A stretch of 22,509 nt of DNA from positions 1 to 22,509 of the forward strand of contig CAYONM010000035.1 in the NCBI GenBank assembly GCA_964405325.1, given 5' to 3'. The notes under the pieces were generated by a model. It saw only the letters and a program-made list of their open reading frames with translations. It was not told the DNA's origin and did not search any database. Within the stretch, counting starts at the first letter, position 1, and every line of letters starts with the position of its first letter. The DNA is from CAYONM01 sp964405325 (GTDB lineage Bacteria > Planctomycetota > UBA11346). Positions 14,106 to 21,522 of this stretch are shown here, piece after piece. Position numbers and translations under genes: made by a program.

Positions 14106-15200
14106 TCACAAGGTACTACGGATATCCCGCGGACTGTCGCCAAAAAAACGACGGAAAGCGCGAGTGAAAGCCGAGGCATTGCCAAATCCGCACTGCTTAG
14201 CCACCGCCGCCACCGGCTCATTGCTGTCGATCAGCAAGCGTCGTGCTTCTTGTAAGGCATGTTGTCGAATCACCTCCCCGGGCGTCAGCCGCATGGCCTG
14301 CTGAAACTGCCGCTGCAGCGTGCTGCGCGAACACTGCAAGCACGCTGCCAGTCCTTCGACATCACGTTCCCCCGGATGCCCCTCGGCGATCAGCCGCATC
14401 GCCCGCTGCACCAGATCGGAATCATAGGCGTATAATTGCGTCGAGAGTCGCGGCACCACGGCTCGTGGCGGCACCAGATATCGTCCCACTGGAACCGAAT
14501 CCCGCTCCACCGCGTCTACCAATAATCGTGCCGCTCGATAACCCATGCCCTCCAGATCCGGCGCAACGCTGCTCAAGGGCACCAGGGTGAAGTCACAAAA
14601 CATCGGAGCATTGTCGACCCCCAGCACTGCCATTCGCTCAGGCACCTCGGCCGCAAACCATTCGATGATTCGACTGGCCAAGCCGTCGGCGAAAGCCAAC
14701 ACCGCTACCGGCCGCGGCAACTCGGCCAGTTGCCGCTGCAACTCCCGATCCTGCCCCTCGGCCGAGACCGCAAGAAAACGTGCCGGCCGGCCGGCCGACC
14801 GTGTGACCTCCTGAAACCCCTGCCAACGTCGCTCGCTAACCACCAAACCTCTGACGCCGCAAAAGGCCAGCTCGGCCCGACCTCGCGCCAGCAGGTAGGC
14901 AGCAGCCATCCGACCAACGGCGACATCGTCAACATCGACCACCGCAGCGCCAAGCACGCCATCGCTATCGAGCAAGCCGACCAACGGCTTGGCCAAATGC
15001 TGCAATTGCCGTTGCTGCTCACTATGCGGCCAATGCCAGGCTACAATGACCCCGACCGAGGCACTCTCGGCAATATCCCGACAGATATGCTCGCGTGAAA
15101 ACCAACGCGCCTGCATACGCCAACCGGGCCGTTCCTGCAAGAACCGCAGAACACCCTGCATCGCCGGCACCGGCACGTCGACGACGTCGAGAATCGGCAT
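14106..15200 (-). CDS. XylR-type regulator: sugar-binding domain fused to AraC HTH
   Basis: Transcription regulator of 364 residues. Residues 1 to about 245 resemble the periplasmic-binding/LacI sugar-sensing fold (VGLLDSDGVLGAAVVDVDD, then AVLGVDNAPMFCDF and PLSSVAPDLEGMGYRAARLL, typical of LacI and XylR). Residues 258-364 are an AraC HTH pair: VEGLAACLQCSRSTLQRQF and VAAVAKQCGFGNASAFTRAF, ending in the usual RRFFGDSPRDIR. E. coli XylR has this order and activates xylose genes. Here the gene follows the GH28 and GH3 genes on the same strand (39 bases after GH28), so it probably senses a sugar released by them and controls the same unit. The ligand is unknown. The start at 15200 is the first good ATG. 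Confidence 0.88.
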   Translation of the reverse strand: MPILDVVDVPVPAMQGVLRFLQERPGWRMQARWFSREHICRDIAESASVGVIVAWHWPHSEQQRQLQHLAKPLVGLLDSDGVLGAAVVDVDDVAVGRMAAAYLLARGRAELAFCGVRGLVVSERRWQGFQEVTRSAGRPARFLAVSAEGQDRELQRQLAELPRPVAVLAFADGLASRIIEWFAAEVPERMAVLGVDNAPMFCDFTLVPLSSVAPDLEGMGYRAARLLVDAVERDSVPVGRYLVPPRAVVPRLSTQLYAYDSDLVQRAMRLIAEGHPGERDVEGLAACLQCSRSTLQRQFQQAMRLTPGEVIRQHALQEARRLLIDSNEPVAAVAKQCGFGNASAFTRAFRRFFGDSPRDIRSTL

Positions 15201-15239
15201 GCCACCAGATTAGCAGGTGACATGCCCCAGCCAACGCTC

Positions 15240-16673
15240 TCAGCCCTGACCGATCCCCTCACAACCGCGCAACACCGGATCGCTTGCGCCAGCACCGGTA
15301 CAACGGATATCCCGCAGCACCACGTCACGGGAATCCTCCACCACCACGCCCGGCCGCGGATCACCATCGGCAGCGAACAGACGGACATCGCCCAGTTCCA
15401 GACCATCGACATCGCGCAGGTACAAACCGTACGCCGGTAGGGGCGAATTGAAGATACGATTCATCGGATAGAGCTTGGCCTGGGTATCGACCTCATAGCT
15501 GGGTTGCTCATCCACTCCCTTGCTGCAGTGGATTTCGATTCGATCCAAGCGCAGGTTGTGCAACGGATTACCGGGATAACCCACCAGGGCACAAGCGATC
15601 GGTCCCACGTTCCTGGCAATAATATTGTCAATTCGCAAACCGACAATGCTGCCCGGTCGCACCGCTGGTGCACCTGGCCACAAGACCTCAGCATCGGGCT
15701 GCTGCCTGCCTTGCCGCTCGAACCACCTCTGGGCACCGCCATCGAGACGACTCTGGCGATCGCCCAGTTTGACGAAAATCGGTGTCTCCACCCCCTCGAT
15801 AACGATATTGCTGATCAACACATCCTGCAGAGCGCCACCATCAACGATGCCAATGTCAATCCCCATTAGCCCTGCTTCGGCCTTCAGCGCATGCGTCACC
15901 ACCGGGCTGGCACTGGGCCGCACCACGCAATTGCTGACACAAACCTTTTTGAAGCCACCAATAGAACCGGTACCGAATTTGATCGCCGAGGCCTCGGAGG
16001 CCACCACACAATTGCTGATCACCACATTCTCGCAGGGATCGGCCCCTTCGGACTTGAGGCAGATGCCGTCATCGGAGGAATCCACCTGGCAGTCGCTCAC
16101 CACCACATTACGGCAACTGTCGATATCGACGCCGTCATTGTTCTTATGGCAGTGGTTCCAAACACGGACACCGTCCAAGCGCAAACCGTCGCAGGCCAGA
16201 TACCGTTGCATCCAAAAAGCGGAATTCGATAGATGCACATCGCGCACCACCACATCACAGCAGCCGATGAAATGGATTCCGTAGGGCCGCTCCGGACTGT
16301 TGCCAGGGTAATCAGCCCAGACCGCATTCTCGCCACCAGGACGGATATGGCCGTTACCGCACAGGCCGATATCTTCCTGCCCGGCAGCATAGATGAAGGC
16401 ACGCCAGGGCGTGATGTCCATACGCGAATGCAGATGCGGTTCGATCATGGGATAGGCATCGAGTTCCGTCACGCCGCGCCAAGTGGCTCCGGCACAGACC
16501 TCGATGGTGACATGGCTCTTGAGAAACACCGTACCACTGAACCACTCACCAGGTGGCAGCTGGACCAGTCCGCCGCCGGCCGCGTGCGCGTCCTCGATCG
16601 CTGCCTGGATCGCCGCGGTGTCGTCGGCACCCTGCCCCTGGGCACCATGCGTTCGAATATCGATTGCCGTCAT
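15240..16673 (-). CDS. GH28-type polygalacturonase-like glycosidase
   Basis: Predicted glycoside hydrolase of 477 residues with a right-handed parallel beta-helix. The N-terminus DIRTHGAQGQGADDTAAIQAAI is the pectate-lyase-like entry common to GH28. Acidic catalytic residues are expected at NNDGVDID (N179, D180) and DDGICLKS (D201, D202). The usual GHG motif is replaced by SEASAIKFGTGSIGGFKK, a form I associate with GH28-like enzymes of Bacteroidetes and PVC bacteria. Substrate may be a galacturonide or rhamnogalacturonan oligomer. The start at 16673 has AGGAG 9 bases upstream; an extension to 16763 looks spurious. No signal peptide is visible, so it may act on imported oligosaccharides. It lies between GH3 and the XylR gene. 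Confidence 0.85.
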   Translation of the reverse strand: MTAIDIRTHGAQGQGADDTAAIQAAIEDAHAAGGGLVQLPPGEWFSGTVFLKSHVTIEVCAGATWRGVTELDAYPMIEPHLHSRMDITPWRAFIYAAGQEDIGLCGNGHIRPGGENAVWADYPGNSPERPYGIHFIGCCDVVVRDVHLSNSAFWMQRYLACDGLRLDGVRVWNHCHKNNDGVDIDSCRNVVVSDCQVDSSDDGICLKSEGADPCENVVISNCVVASEASAIKFGTGSIGGFKKVCVSNCVVRPSASPVVTHALKAEAGLMGIDIGIVDGGALQDVLISNIVIEGVETPIFVKLGDRQSRLDGGAQRWFERQGRQQPDAEVLWPGAPAVRPGSIVGLRIDNIIARNVGPIACALVGYPGNPLHNLRLDRIEIHCSKGVDEQPSYEVDTQAKLYPMNRIFNSPLPAYGLYLRDVDGLELGDVRLFAADGDPRPGVVVEDSRDVVLRDIRCTGAGASDPVLRGCEGIGQG

Positions 16674-16781
16674 CTGAGAAATCTCCTGAACCGGAAGAAT
16701 AGCGGGGTGAATGCCTGCGGCTACCGTTGCCTGATCCGGCACAGCCGACGAACGATACGGCACAGTTCATCGGTGCCGGGA

Positions 16782-19175
16782 TCAACGGATCACGGCAACG
16801 GTTCCTATCAGGCGCAGATCCCGCGACGAACAGCCGATCGCGAAACGATACTCCCCAACCGGTGTCAACCAGCCCGCCGTACGCCAGCGGCGCAGGGCTC
16901 TGGCCGTAATGACTATTTCAACATCCTGTCTGCCATTTTCCTCGATCCACCACTTGCCGAAGCCGACCAGCTCGCGGACCGGATCATCAGCATCAGCATC
17001 CGGCCAGCTGGCGTAACACTGCAAAACCACACGACCCCGATTGCCGAGATTCCGAACACGTACGCCAAGCCGGAGATCCTCCCCCACCACTGCCGTCTCC
17101 GGCCAAGCCAAGGCGGTCAGCTCGAATTCGGTATAACCCAGGCCATGCCCGAAAGGAAATAGCGGCTCGATGCCAGCATGGTCATCATACCGATAGCCGA
17201 CCAAGCAGCCCTCGGTATATGCCAACTGCTGATCGCCTGGATATTCGGCGCCGACAGACGCTTCACTGGCCGGAAAACGCATCGGCAAGCGACCACCGGG
17301 CTCAGTATCACCCATCAGGATACGCGCCGCGGCCCGGCCCACCTCCTGACCGGCAAACCAGGTCTGCATGACCGCCGGCACCGCATTCAGCCACGGCATC
17401 AGGCTCGGACCGCCACGATTGAGCAGCACCACGGTTCGAGGATTGGCCGCGGCCACGGCACGGATCAATTCGTCCTGATCACCAGGAAGCCCCAGGCCGC
17501 GCCGATCGATGCCTTCGGTTTCACCGACGTTGTCGATACCACCGACAACGACCACCGCAGCATCAACATCGCGCACAACAGCCACCGCCTGTTGGATACA
17601 GGCCTGCCGTTCATTGGCCGACAACAACCGGGTCGCCATCAACTTGCAGTGGGTGAACATCTGGGCGTGGGTATTGCGATAGACCAGACCCAGACGATAA
17701 CGCCGCCCTGCCGACAATTCGATGGTCGCATCTGGTAAGGAACGCTCGCTGGCGATGGGCGGACCAGTCAGGCAATCATCGATCAAAATGGTCTCATCGA
17801 TACGCAACTGCACCACACCACAATGATCGAGGACAAAACGGTAACAACCGTTTGCAGGAACGACGAGATCTCCGGTCCAACGCACCATAAAATCCGCCGC
17901 GTCTCGTGCGGGCATGTACCAGTCATTGATCCAACCAGTCGAATCCTGTTGGCACAAAGTCGCATCCTGTTCCCAAGCACTGGACCACTGCGACCGCTGT
18001 AGGCCATCCGGAAACCAATCCGCAGGAACCGGCGGCAGAAAATGATCATAGTTGTCACAACCAGGCTCATGTCGGATCACCACCCGATCGCCGCAGCATT
18101 CGCGCAAACCGTCGAGCACCGATATCAGATAGGGCGGCTGTCCACACGAGGACCCACCACCCCCATACTGGGTCTCAGCGGCATTGGGACCGAGCACCGC
18201 AATGGAACTGACATCGCGCAATGGTAATGCCGCGGCGGTGTTCTTCAGCAGCACCATGCTGTTTTCAGCCGCCTCCAGAGCCAACGCACGATGCCGTGCA
18301 CTGTCCACCTCACCAGCGGCACGCTGCCCCGTGCAACGCTCCACCAAATGCAACACCCGCCCGGCGGCATCGTCCACATGCTCCACCGGCACCTGTCGGT
18401 GCTCCACCGCATCCGCCAAGTTGCGACCATAGAACACACCCGGCCCAGGCATTTCCAGATGACAACCGGCGGCCAGGGCCTGCTCGCAGGCATGCAGCGC
18501 CCCCCAATCAGTGACCACCACGCCATCGAAGCCCCATTCCTCGATCAGAATCTGACGAAGCAGCTCCTGGCTTTGACAACAATACTGTCCATTTAGTCGA
18601 TTATAGGCGGCCATGATCGACCAAGCACCGGCTTCGCACACTGCCGCTTCGAAAGCCGGCAAATACAACTCGCGCAGAGTTCGCTGGTCGATCCGGACAT
18701 CGACCCGGTACCGCTCGGCTTCCTGGTTATTACAGGCGAAATGCTTGACGCAGGTGCCCACCCCCTGGGCCTGGACGCCATGAATATAGGCCGTCGCCAA
18801 GGCCGCCGTCAACTGTGGATCTTCGCTCAGGCATTCGAAACTCCGACCAGCCAGAGGATGTCGGATAATATTGATGGTCGGCCCCAACAGCACCTGCGCA
18901 CCAACGCCGATAGTCTCGCGTCCGAGCGCCTGTCCGATACGTTTGATCAGATCCACATCCCAACTCGCCCCCATGCCGGTACCAGTGGGGAAACAAGTAC
19001 TGCTCTCACCGGGAACCACATCCAGGGCGCCGGCCAGGCGTCGTGCACAGTGCGGACCATCCACCAGGGTGATGGAGGGAACGCCCAGTCGCGAAATCGG
19101 CTGCGTCTGCTTGCCATCGCGTCCGGACAAGAGGCGAACGCGTTCATGGATGGTCATTTTCTTGACATCGGGCAT
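16782..19175 (-). CDS. GH3 beta-glycosidase with inserted PA14-like domain
   Basis: Glycoside hydrolase of 797 residues. The TIM-barrel domain (about 1-280) has GPTINIIRHPLAGRSFE, the substrate-binding CVKHFACNNQE (K144, H145) and the nucleophile D223 in VVTDWGAL. The second sandwich domain follows (ENSMVLLKN, IAVLGPNA), interrupted by a PA14-like insert (about residues 370-520), then GETEGIDRRGLGLPG with the likely acid/base glutamate. A fibronectin-type C-terminal domain begins after PLFPFGHGLGYTEFE. This order is that of GH3 beta-glucosidases carrying PA14. Specificity (glucose, xylose or another sugar) is open. I chose 19175 because GAGGAA precedes it by 8 bases. No signal peptide is seen, so it is probably cytoplasmic. 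It is the first gene of the GH3-GH28-XylR unit. Confidence 0.92.
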   Translation of the reverse strand: MPDVKKMTIHERVRLLSGRDGKQTQPISRLGVPSITLVDGPHCARRLAGALDVVPGESSTCFPTGTGMGASWDVDLIKRIGQALGRETIGVGAQVLLGPTINIIRHPLAGRSFECLSEDPQLTAALATAYIHGVQAQGVGTCVKHFACNNQEAERYRVDVRIDQRTLRELYLPAFEAAVCEAGAWSIMAAYNRLNGQYCCQSQELLRQILIEEWGFDGVVVTDWGALHACEQALAAGCHLEMPGPGVFYGRNLADAVEHRQVPVEHVDDAAGRVLHLVERCTGQRAAGEVDSARHRALALEAAENSMVLLKNTAAALPLRDVSSIAVLGPNAAETQYGGGGSSCGQPPYLISVLDGLRECCGDRVVIRHEPGCDNYDHFLPPVPADWFPDGLQRSQWSSAWEQDATLCQQDSTGWINDWYMPARDAADFMVRWTGDLVVPANGCYRFVLDHCGVVQLRIDETILIDDCLTGPPIASERSLPDATIELSAGRRYRLGLVYRNTHAQMFTHCKLMATRLLSANERQACIQQAVAVVRDVDAAVVVVGGIDNVGETEGIDRRGLGLPGDQDELIRAVAAANPRTVVLLNRGGPSLMPWLNAVPAVMQTWFAGQEVGRAAARILMGDTEPGGRLPMRFPASEASVGAEYPGDQQLAYTEGCLVGYRYDDHAGIEPLFPFGHGLGYTEFELTALAWPETAVVGEDLRLGVRVRNLGNRGRVVLQCYASWPDADADDPVRELVGFGKWWIEENGRQDVEIVITARALRRWRTAGWLTPVGEYRFAIGCSSRDLRLIGTVAVIR

Positions 19176-19241
19176 CGAAGATTCCTCTTTCGCGCAGACC
19201 TGTCGCACAGCCTGCTCCAGCGGGGTGGATCGTAATCGAAT

Positions 19242-19258
19242 ACCAGTATTCTACTGGT
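19242..19258. promoter_or_regulatory. candidate operator of the glycosidase unit
   Basis: ACCAGTA (19242-19248) and TACTGGT (19252-19258) form a perfect inverted repeat with a TTC spacer, 67 bases upstream of the GH3 start. A third half-site, ACCAGTA, is at 19311-19317. The location fits a regulator site for the unit, possibly for the XylR-type protein encoded at its end. Binding is inferred. Confidence 0.45.
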
Positions 19259-19592
19259 TTACATAGACGCAATGAACAGCCGTCCATCACAACATGCTTT
19301 ACCCGCGATCACCAGTATCAGAAACCCAGCATGGCGGAGACAAACCGGGCACGGCGGGTACGGGGTGGTGGCACGAATTTATCATGCCATTGATTGTCAG
19401 CAAGGGCTACACTGGCGGCTCCGGCAAAAAAAACACGGTAAACCGCCGCTGTTCGTATAAGGGTCCAATTTCTGCCGGACAGGCCAAAAACGTCCCGTAT
19501 ATCTATGGGCTGAGCGGCCTGGAGCACGTTTTCAACACGTCCGGGCGGCTAAATCCCCCCTTGGGACGGGCTCTCATTATGATGCGACCCCC
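19259..19592. other. spacer without a supported gene
   Basis: Several short open frames occur on both strands, but none has a ribosome site, a recognisable motif or a family resemblance. The composition becomes AT-richer towards the right. The segment may hold the promoter of the glycosidase unit and the left junction of the toxin island. I found no tRNA or insertion sequence in it. Confidence 0.5.
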
Positions 19593-19807
19593 TCAATGTT
19601 CTTTTGTTTTTTTCAAGTTTCTCATCGCTTCGTCACGATCAAAGACCATGCCGCATTCCTCACTGCGTAATCTATGGCCCAAAGACAATATAAAATTTTA
19701 TCTTTATCCGAAAGGCCATTGAGCCCGCTCTCCTGCTTCCTTTGCAAAACTCGATCGCCTTGTTCCAGTAGCCAGGATTCATTATCGTCAAACTGCAAAT
19801 TGCTCAT
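19593..19807 (-). pseudogene. frameshifted small partner (immunity-like) gene
   Basis: The frame from the ATG at 19807 reads NLQFDDNESWLLEQGDRV and then YCLWAIDYAVRNA, and ends at 19622 after 61 residues with an atypical tail. If one base is restored at about 19650 (AATGCGGCATG read as AATGCGGGCATG), the frame continues GMVFDRDEAMRNLKKTKEH to a TGA at 19593. That gives a 71-residue acidic protein with a plausible RNAG turn. The ATG lies 22 bases after the toxin gene's stop, the usual place for an immunity gene. The family is not firmly recognised, so immunity is an inference from position. A sequencing error is the main alternative to a real deletion. Confidence 0.5.
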
Positions 19808-19829
19808 TTTGTCTTCTTTCTAATCTCAC

Positions 19830-20351
19830 CTAAGGAACACTGGGAATTCTGAGACCCTTTGGAAATAGATCTATTGGATTAAAGTAATCAACCCTAGGCA
19901 TGTATAAATCACCAATCAGCTGGTCGATCCATCGTGCCATTTCAATCACTTCTGACCTGGTTGCTTGTGGGTATGCCGCGTAGAATTTATTCCAAATCAA
20001 TCGAATTTGGCTAGGATATAGTTCCGAGTTTATTGATTTTGGCACCACTCTGAGATTCCACAAGCCATCAACCTCTTGCCTTGTAAACAACCCAGGATAT
20101 TTAGTTAGTATTTGTTGCTCAATAGAATGATGGACAATGACTCTGCCTTTAAATTCTGGATACGCCTCAAAGAAAGTTTTTCGGCAATCAGATGGCTTTT
20201 TAGAAGATGACTTCGAGTCGTTAGGACAGTCTTCATTAGAAGCAGCACCCGAAGGGGCGACTAAGGTCGGGCTGTATTTTACCCTCACCTGGTACATCCA
20301 CATTTCCCTGAGAAGTTCGGCCTCCTCTCGTCGCAACACTCCTCTTCGCAC
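19830..20351 (-). CDS. C-terminal toxin domain of a polymorphic toxin, cut from its upstream part
   Basis: Up to 173 residues from the GTG at 20351; the true start is uncertain. After a charged, partly disordered linker (about 30-60), the segment GRVIVHHSIEQQ, then YPGLFTRQEVDGLWNLRVVP, IRLIWNKFYAAYP and a C-terminal helix look like a nuclease-type toxin tip found at the ends of Rhs and related proteins. The HH pair is the probable metal/catalytic site. The reading frame continues upstream without a shift (NNILDGTILDSAALERLV) to an amber TAG at 20403-20405. That TAG is also the stop of the preceding fragment, so this was probably one gene. The composition is AT-richer than the flanking genes. 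The toxin class is a moderate-confidence call. Confidence 0.6.
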   Translation of the reverse strand: MRRGVLRREEAELLREMWMYQVRVKYSPTLVAPSGAASNEDCPNDSKSSSKKPSDCRKTFFEAYPEFKGRVIVHHSIEQQILTKYPGLFTRQEVDGLWNLRVVPKSINSELYPSQIRLIWNKFYAAYPQATRSEVIEMARWIDQLIGDLYMPRVDYFNPIDLFPKGLRIPSVP

Positions 20352-20402
20352 TAATCGCTCTAATGCAGCGCTGTCTAGAATCGTTCCATCAAGTATATTA
20401 TT

Positions 20403-20678
20403 CTATGCTATTTGATCTCGACGACGCTCTTGCTCCTCAATAGCCCTCTGTGTTTTCATCATATTATAACGATAGACCAAATCAGCGAGATAGTATGTGG
20501 CATATATATCCAAGCCAATAGCAATAGCAACACCAATTGCAACACCACTAAAGAGTGCCAAGCGAGCAGATGCACCTGCCATGGCAGCTCCACCAGCCAT
20601 AGCTGCATTAGACTGCGCAGCTGCTTGCGCCGCTATCCCCCCCCTTGCCGTCGCGCCGGATAGCTCACTTTGCAGCAC
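20403..20678 (-). pseudogene. upstream fragment of the polymorphic toxin gene (glycine/alanine-rich pre-toxin region)
   Basis: Frame of up to 91 residues, shown from a GTG with no clear ribosome site. It holds an alanine/glycine-rich hydrophobic stretch (AAQAAAQSNAAMAGGAAMAG, then LALFSGVAIGVAIAIGLDIY), followed by a charged tail ending RRRDQIA and TAG. Such hydrophobic pre-toxin regions often precede nuclease tips in Rhs-like and other secreted toxins. The toxin tip follows directly in the same frame after the TAG, so the two pieces read as one gene with a nonsense codon. The frame stays open upstream into GC-rich sequence without a credible start, suggesting that the body of the toxin gene is missing. 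Other genes here end in TAG, so general stop-codon reassignment is not supported. Confidence 0.55.
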
Positions 20679-20791
20679 CGGTTCGGTGTCACACGCGCGG
20701 CGGGTCCTCCCTGCGAAAAGCGGGCGAAAACCGCCGCCGATGAGGCTACGGGGGTGGACAGAGTTGGTTTCTGACAGTCCGAACCGGCAGC

Positions 20792-21076
20792 TCAGGTCAG
20801 CTGCACGCTCAAGCGCCGCCCCAGCGCGAGAGCCACCTTGTGCAGGGTGCCTAGGGTGACCGAGCCGTTGCTGGCATCCAGCAGGCGGTCGACGCTGACT
20901 CGGCTGGTGTGCATTCGCCGAGCGAGTTCGGCCTTGGTCATGCCGAGCCGCTCCATCTCGTCGGCGATCTGCAACGCGATGGCGCGCTTCACCGCTGCCG
21001 CCTCCACAACCGCGCGGCTGCCATCCTCCTCCAGGAGATCGTTCAGGCTGCTGCCGATATGCGCGTGCTTGCTCAT
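20792..21076 (-). CDS. higA: XRE/HigA-type antitoxin
   Basis: Small HTH protein of 94 residues. The helix-turn-helix MTKAELARRMHTSRVSVDRLLD is followed by SVTLGTLHKVALALGRRLSVQL, the usual HigA pattern. AAGGAG precedes the ATG at 21076. The start codon overlaps the toxin stop (ATGA), and the toxin gene lies upstream, which is the HigBA gene order. It should neutralise the toxin and repress the shared promoter. The toxin-antitoxin call rests on both proteins and on the overlap. Confidence 0.88.
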   Translation of the reverse strand: MSKHAHIGSSLNDLLEEDGSRAVVEAAAVKRAIALQIADEMERLGMTKAELARRMHTSRVSVDRLLDASNGSVTLGTLHKVALALGRRLSVQLT

Positions 21077-21426
21077 GGCGTGCTCCTTGAAAAGGCGACG
21101 AGGCGCCGCTTGGCGGTGGCCAGGTCCCGTGCGGGCGTTGCCTGACTCTTCTTGATGAAGCCGTGCAGGGCCACGATGCGAATTTGCCAGACGGTGAAGA
21201 AGACCCGTGCGATGCCGGTCGGGATGCTGGACCGGAGTTCCCAGAGGTCTGGCTCCATCTTGCGCACCAGCGGCATGCCCAGAGGCCAACGGAATTGCAC
21301 CACCATCAGATCCTCACCAATAGCTTGACGAACATCCGCCGGCAGCGACCGGAGCCATTCCCGCACCGGCTCCCGACCCGCATCGGAACGATAGAAGACG
21401 ACGGTGAAGGACGGCTGCGGCACCAT
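21073..21426 (-). CDS. higB: HigB/RelE-type toxin (phage Gp49-like)
   Basis: Protein of 117 residues of the Gp49-like/HigB family, which cleaves mRNA at the ribosome. The family pattern is clear: FYRSDAGREPVREWLRSLP, the LWELRSSIPTGIARVFF core, then IVALHGFIKKSQATPARDLATAKRR. It is followed by the higA gene with an ATGA overlap. I use the ATG at 21426; an ATG six codons earlier (21444) lies inside a palindrome that is probably the operator. A much longer open frame runs upstream on this strand but is a shadow of the capsid gene. Expression is probably autoregulated by the antitoxin. Confidence 0.87.
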   Translation of the reverse strand: MVPQPSFTVVFYRSDAGREPVREWLRSLPADVRQAIGEDLMVVQFRWPLGMPLVRKMEPDLWELRSSIPTGIARVFFTVWQIRIVALHGFIKKSQATPARDLATAKRRLVAFSRSTP

Positions 21427-21436
21427 CCCCGCAAGC

Positions 21437-21452
21437 GTACCCATATTGGTAC
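21437..21452. promoter_or_regulatory. candidate operator of the higBA pair
   Basis: GTACC-CATATT-GGTAC is a 16-base palindrome with one mismatched pair. It lies 11 bases upstream of the chosen toxin start and overlaps the alternative ATG. Position and symmetry suit autoregulation by the HigA-type antitoxin. The AT core could also serve as a -10 region. Confidence 0.4.
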
Positions 21453-21522
21453 ACCCGTCCAGTGTGGGAAAAACCGGGCACGAAAGCCCACGATGTTCGG
21501 GAAGAGGACAGGAGACAGCACC

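Noticed and set aside
19318..19527. Minus-strand frame of 69 residues between the glycosidase unit and the toxin island
   Set aside because: Reads partly protein-like, but I found no family resemblance and no ribosome site; it could be an old gene fragment.
19294..19722. Open frame of 142 residues on the plus strand
   Set aside because: No ribosome site, no recognisable motif, odd composition, and it overlaps the damaged partner gene on the other strand.
20403..20405. Possible stop-codon reassignment (TAG as sense)
   Set aside because: The acidic-protein gene and the toxin tip themselves end in TAG at sensible positions, so TAG is a normal stop here.
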